Source: Entrophospora sp. SA101 (Eukaryota > Glomeromycota > Glomeromycetes > Entrophosporales > Entrophosporaceae). Taken from it: a DNA stretch of 18,656 nt. Where the stretch lies: NCBI GenBank assembly GCA_958430865.1, contig CAUDNR010001175.1, positions 1-18,656 of the forward strand. The letters run 5' to 3'. This document shows positions 15,851-18,656 of this stretch, in pieces (positions within the stretch are counted from its first letter, which is position 1; every line of letters starts with the position of its first letter). Position numbers and translations under genes: made by a program. The notes beneath the pieces were generated by a model that saw only the letters and a program-made list of their open reading frames with translations, was not told the DNA's origin and did not search any database.

Positions 15851-17091
15851 AAATTTCAAGTGGTCTACTAAAAATATGGCTCCTCAATTAGCGACTAGTT
15901 GCAACTAATTGCAGCATGTGTCGCAGCACATGAAAATTTAATTGTGGCTAATTGCGGTTACCATCTTTAAATGTTACTAATACTAATATGATAAAATGGG
16001 TAAATTTTTGTACATCACCATTGTGATTTGACAGATCTGTTTGAAATATTTTTGAACAGAATTTGTAATTAACTTGAAAACAATAAGACTAGACTATAAT
16101 TTTTTTCAAAAATTGAAAGCATAAGTAAATAGAAATCTTACTGCATGCAAATGTATAGAAAAAATTAAATGAAAAGAATAGTCAATCACATATAATAATA
16201 ATAACCAATAAAAGTAATTAATAATTAATAGCATAATCGTAGAATTTTGATATTCCTGTTTTCTAAAAATAAATAATTAGTAATAAATAAAGTATGGTCG
16301 CGTAACAATTCTTACTGATCGTACACCACCAGATCTAAAACAAGCGATTGATAATTAACAGACAGATAATTAATAATATAATTGTTATAGTGTAATTATT
16401 ATTACAGAATGTATCATAATTAATAATAAATCAAATATAACAATTCTTTCTGATTTCGTTTAACCATTAACCTTTGAAAAAATTAATCATACAAATACCT
16501 ACAAAAGTAAAAAACATATTACCATATACTTGGATTTATAAAACTGTTTTTGTGAATTTCTGACCAACACTAGATAGGATCTACAAAGCTCAGAAAGCAA
16601 GTTTTGTAAAATATACTTGATGGATGTTTTATCTAGTTGTATGATAGGCAGTTTTGATTATGGTGCTTAATTGAAAACGTTATACAAGTATTTAAATTCA
16701 AAATGCAATGGTTCTTTACCTATTAACATATATTTTTGTATCTCACCAAGTACTTGATCGAATTGAATGCTCTTAGATTCAAAAGACAAATTCTATTGCA
16801 CATATATTTATAGTTAATATGTAGTAAAGTTATTTAATATTGAAGTTAAATCACAATTCGTTGATGCATATTAGTAATAATATTAAATATCTCTTTACAT
16901 TTATCTTCTCCTTTTTTGACAATTTGTATATTATTGTTGCTTGCTCATATTATTTATATAGGAATAAAGTGCAAAAAAAAATTTTTAAACTGTATAAATA
17001 TGATAAATATTCATAACAATATAATTATTTACATTTATTTCTACTTATACTTGCAATTGGACGCGTCAAAACAAAATTTTATTTTACAACA
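15851..17091. other. AT-rich intergenic stretch with element relics
   Basis: No gene is supported. GGTCGCGTAACAAT (16296-16309) is the reverse complement of the 14-mer in both copies of block X (3798-3811, 11885-11898). GACCAACACTA (16562-16572) is a lone hAT-like end. A plus-strand open stretch from about 16916 ends L-D-A-S-K-Q-N-F-I-L-Q-H-M-G-N (about 17059-17122), but it has no ATG start and overlaps the duplicated segment. Confidence 0.45.
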
Positions 17092-17256
17092 TATGGGAAA
17101 TGCCACGCGGCTAGTTGATTAATTATAATAACAATAATGTATTTTCTGTGTGTTTTCCATATTATTAATTTTAACCAAGTTATAGTTAACAAATAAAACG
17201 TTTTGTAAGAAAAAAAAATGCTTGTTTTTATTTTACGAATTTATCAGTTACTTAAT
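17092..17256 (+). repeat. Duplicated AT-rich segment, copy 2
   Basis: Paralogue of 15174-15265, with an insertion in the middle (TTAACCAAGTTATAG... to about 17215). After the shared end it continues into unrelated sequence. Confidence 0.7.
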
Positions 17257-17315
17257 AATATTCCAGAAATATAAAAATAATTTACAAATATCCTTGTATT
17301 AATATAAATGACATC

Positions 17316-17438
17316 ATGGAAAATATCCGGATTGCTTACCCAACTGCTTGCTGCCTTTATGAAATAAATTGGACATTACGGAGTGATAAACATCATCACG
17401 GAGATATAATGGAAATATTTTGGGATGCCATTTTTTAA
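17316..17438 (+). CDS. Small open frame, 40 aa
   Basis: M-E-N-I-R-I-A-Y-P-T-A-C-C-L-Y-E-I-N-W, then S-D-K-H-H-H-G-D-I-M-E-I-F-W-D-A to TAA 17436-17438. It starts about 60 bp after the duplicated segment 17092-17256, a layout like that of the 15266 frame after copy 1. Composition is protein-like, but there is no similarity or splice support; it may be a relic. Confidence 0.2.
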   Translation: MENIRIAYPTACCLYEINWTLRSDKHHHGDIMEIFWDAIF

Positions 17439-17880
17439 ACACGTATACTGGAAATCAAAAACAAATCTCAAATTTGAAACAATTCAATTAATTAATATAT
17501 TAATATATATTAATTATATTACATTATCTAAACGGAAAAACTTTTCTTAATATTAATATTAACGGTCCTAAAATTGTGAAACGTATCATTTAACATTTTT
17601 GCGAATTTTTAACCCAAAAATAATTTCTATATTAAATAGTATGTTAGCATTATATTCGTTCAGTTTATCCATAAGGTTTTTTATGTGTCTCGCGCATTCA
17701 TTATGACAAGGTTTGACCTGTACCGCTAATGTTGTATTTTTCTTGTGATTACTATTAATTGTTTTAATTTATTATTTTAATGACTTTTTTTTGTTTATTT
17801 AAACAGTTAAATTCCGATGGAGGATTCATTTATCTGTAAAAAAAAAATCAAAAATTCATTCATAATAGTAACTGGATTAT
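17439..17880. other. AT-rich intergenic stretch
   Basis: Contains strings of TTAATATATTAA-type palindromes (about 17488-17525, 17548-17563) and a lone end of the 155-bp inverted-repeat element, ATGACAAGGTTT (17702-17713). No gene is supported. Confidence 0.5.
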
Positions 17881-17886
17881 TATAAA

Positions 17887-17900
17887 TTTTTATAAATACT
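17887..17900 (+). promoter_or_regulatory. TATA-like element upstream of the secreted-protein gene
   Basis: TTTTTATAAATACT about 105 nt before the ATG at 18006. The leader between is A-rich (AAGAAAAAAGTGAAAACTAA) and free of ATG near the start. Position only. Confidence 0.35.
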
Positions 17901-18005
17901 ACCCGCCTTCCTAATTCTTAATTCCATACAATTTGAAAAAGCAAAGAAAATTTCTCATAAGAAAAAAGTGAAAACTAAAAAGAATTAACTGAACAAGCAA
18001 TCAAA

Positions 18006-18656
18006 ATGAAATTCAATATTTCCCTTCTATTCTTGATTATCTTTGCTATTGTTGCCTTAGCAAGACCATTTGACCGTGGTTTGAAGAAACGTAAGTATTC
18101 CATTATGACGCGCCATAATGGACTTATTAACTGGATCCGTCCCCAAATTTATTTTGATAATACAAACAATATATATTTGGATATGAACCTAATTAAAATT
18201 GGACTTTTGTCCATTATAATTTCATTTATTACAAAAAATATTAATTGTTGATTTTCATTTTATTTTAAATAATAAACAGGAGAGTAAGTATTTTCATCAC
18301 CATTATTACTACTACAGCCAATACAATTGTTATTATAGTCAATATCATTGTTCTTGAAAAATACTAACTGTTGATTTCATTTTATTTTAAATAATGAATA
18401 GCTGGTAAGTATTTTCATCATCATTATACTACAGTCAATATCATTATTGTTTTTGAAAAATATTAACTGTTGATTTTCATTTATATTAAATAATAAATAT
18501 AGCGAGTAAGCATTTTATCACTATTATTACTAGTCAATATTGTTATTTTTGAAAAATATTAACTATTGATTTTCATTTTATTTTAAATAATAAATAGGAA
18601 GTAAGTATTTCATCACCATTATTATATCATTGTTTTTGAAAAATATTAACTGTTGA
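18006..18656 (+). CDS. Secreted small protein gene with signal-peptide exon and tandem microexon-like units (partial)
   Basis: Exon 1 (18006-18090) encodes MKFNISLLFLIIFAIVALA, a clear signal peptide with an A-L-A cleavage context, then R-P-F-D-R-G-L-K-K and the first base of the next codon. AAAC|GTAAGTATTC is a strong donor. Intron 1 (18091-18279) ends AATAAACAG. Only 18280-18283 (GAGA), 18402-18404 (CTG), 18503-18505 (CGA) and 18598-18600 (GAA) then lie between consecutive canonical introns. If all are included, the protein continues Arg-Asp-Cys-Glu. The resulting K-K-R could be a Kex2-type site. The gene runs past the right edge. Signal-peptide genes with intron-separated repeats occur among candidate effectors of arbuscular mycorrhizal fungi (SP7-type, from memory), but no homology is claimed. 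If intron 1 were retained, the frame would run to TGA 18249-18251. Confidence 0.6.
18280..18656 (+). repeat. Tandem intron-unit array with 3-4 nt exon cores
   Basis: Four units start at 18280, 18402, 18503 and 18598 (the last cut by the window edge), with periods of 122, 101 and 95 bp. Each has: 3-4 nt core, GTAAG[T/C]ATTT donor, ATCA..ATTATTA, TCAATAT, TTTTTGAAAAATA[C/T]TAACT (branch-like; TACTAAC in unit 1), TTGATTT, AAATAAT[A/G]AA, then an AG acceptor. The 3' half of intron 1 belongs to the same repeat family. Confidence 0.9.

Noticed and set aside
18091..18251. Continuation of the secreted-protein frame through intron 1
   Set aside because: A strong GTAAGT donor and the repeat-family acceptor flank this stretch; it contains a small inverted repeat (CCATTATG/CATAATGG) and reads as intron. 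Retention cannot be fully excluded.

Overview
The window looks like nuclear DNA of an AT-rich fungus, most likely an arbuscular mycorrhizal fungus of the Rhizophagus/Glomeromycotina type. The reasons are the very low G+C by eye, genes broken by many short GT-AG introns of about 64-111 nt, dense small inverted-repeat elements, and a tandem family of two-pass membrane proteins whose second membrane segment runs into a V-G-P-I-K-P-W-G motif. That style is one I recall from Glomeromycotina multigene families; I could not check it. No rRNA, tRNA, CRISPR array or bacterial-type operon was seen.

Layout. The left edge (1-195) holds a broken hAT-type transposon: a BED zinc-finger fragment followed by terminal repeats. 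Three paralogous minus-strand genes follow: gene 1 (498-3012, 598 aa), gene 2 (4711-6631, 391 aa) and gene 3 (12151-14059, 363 aa). Each was rebuilt by hand into ten exons, and each model stays open from ATG to stop with the same intron positions and phases. All predict a short cytosolic N-terminus, a membrane segment, an exoplasmic domain of about 210-230 residues with a conserved cysteine pair, a second membrane segment, and a C-terminal tail that differs sharply between copies. The tandem duplication also carried intergenic DNA: 3430-4015 is paralogous to 9415-9686 plus 11833-12063. The second copy is interrupted by a 2.15 kb DNA transposon (9687-11832) with a 9-bp target duplication, and the uninterrupted paralogue near 3745 serves as the empty site.

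Gene 3 looks compromised. It lost the promoter segment kept by genes 1 and 2 and the ancestral start codon, and its last codons and stop come from a small hAT-like element at 12064-12172. Gene 1 gained a long charged tail through 21-bp repeats.

Between 14.3 and 17.7 kb lie small inverted-repeat elements, duplicated AT-rich segments and several short coding-like remnants, none recognised. From 18006 to the right edge a plus-strand gene for a secreted protein begins: one signal-peptide exon, then a tandem array of ~95-122 bp units. Each unit is an intron with canonical donor, branch-like and acceptor sites, and only 3-4 nt lie between successive introns. This candidate microexon array (or recursive-splicing ladder) is the most unusual structure in the window. 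A second, more ambiguous 10-nt microexon is possible in all three membrane-protein paralogues.
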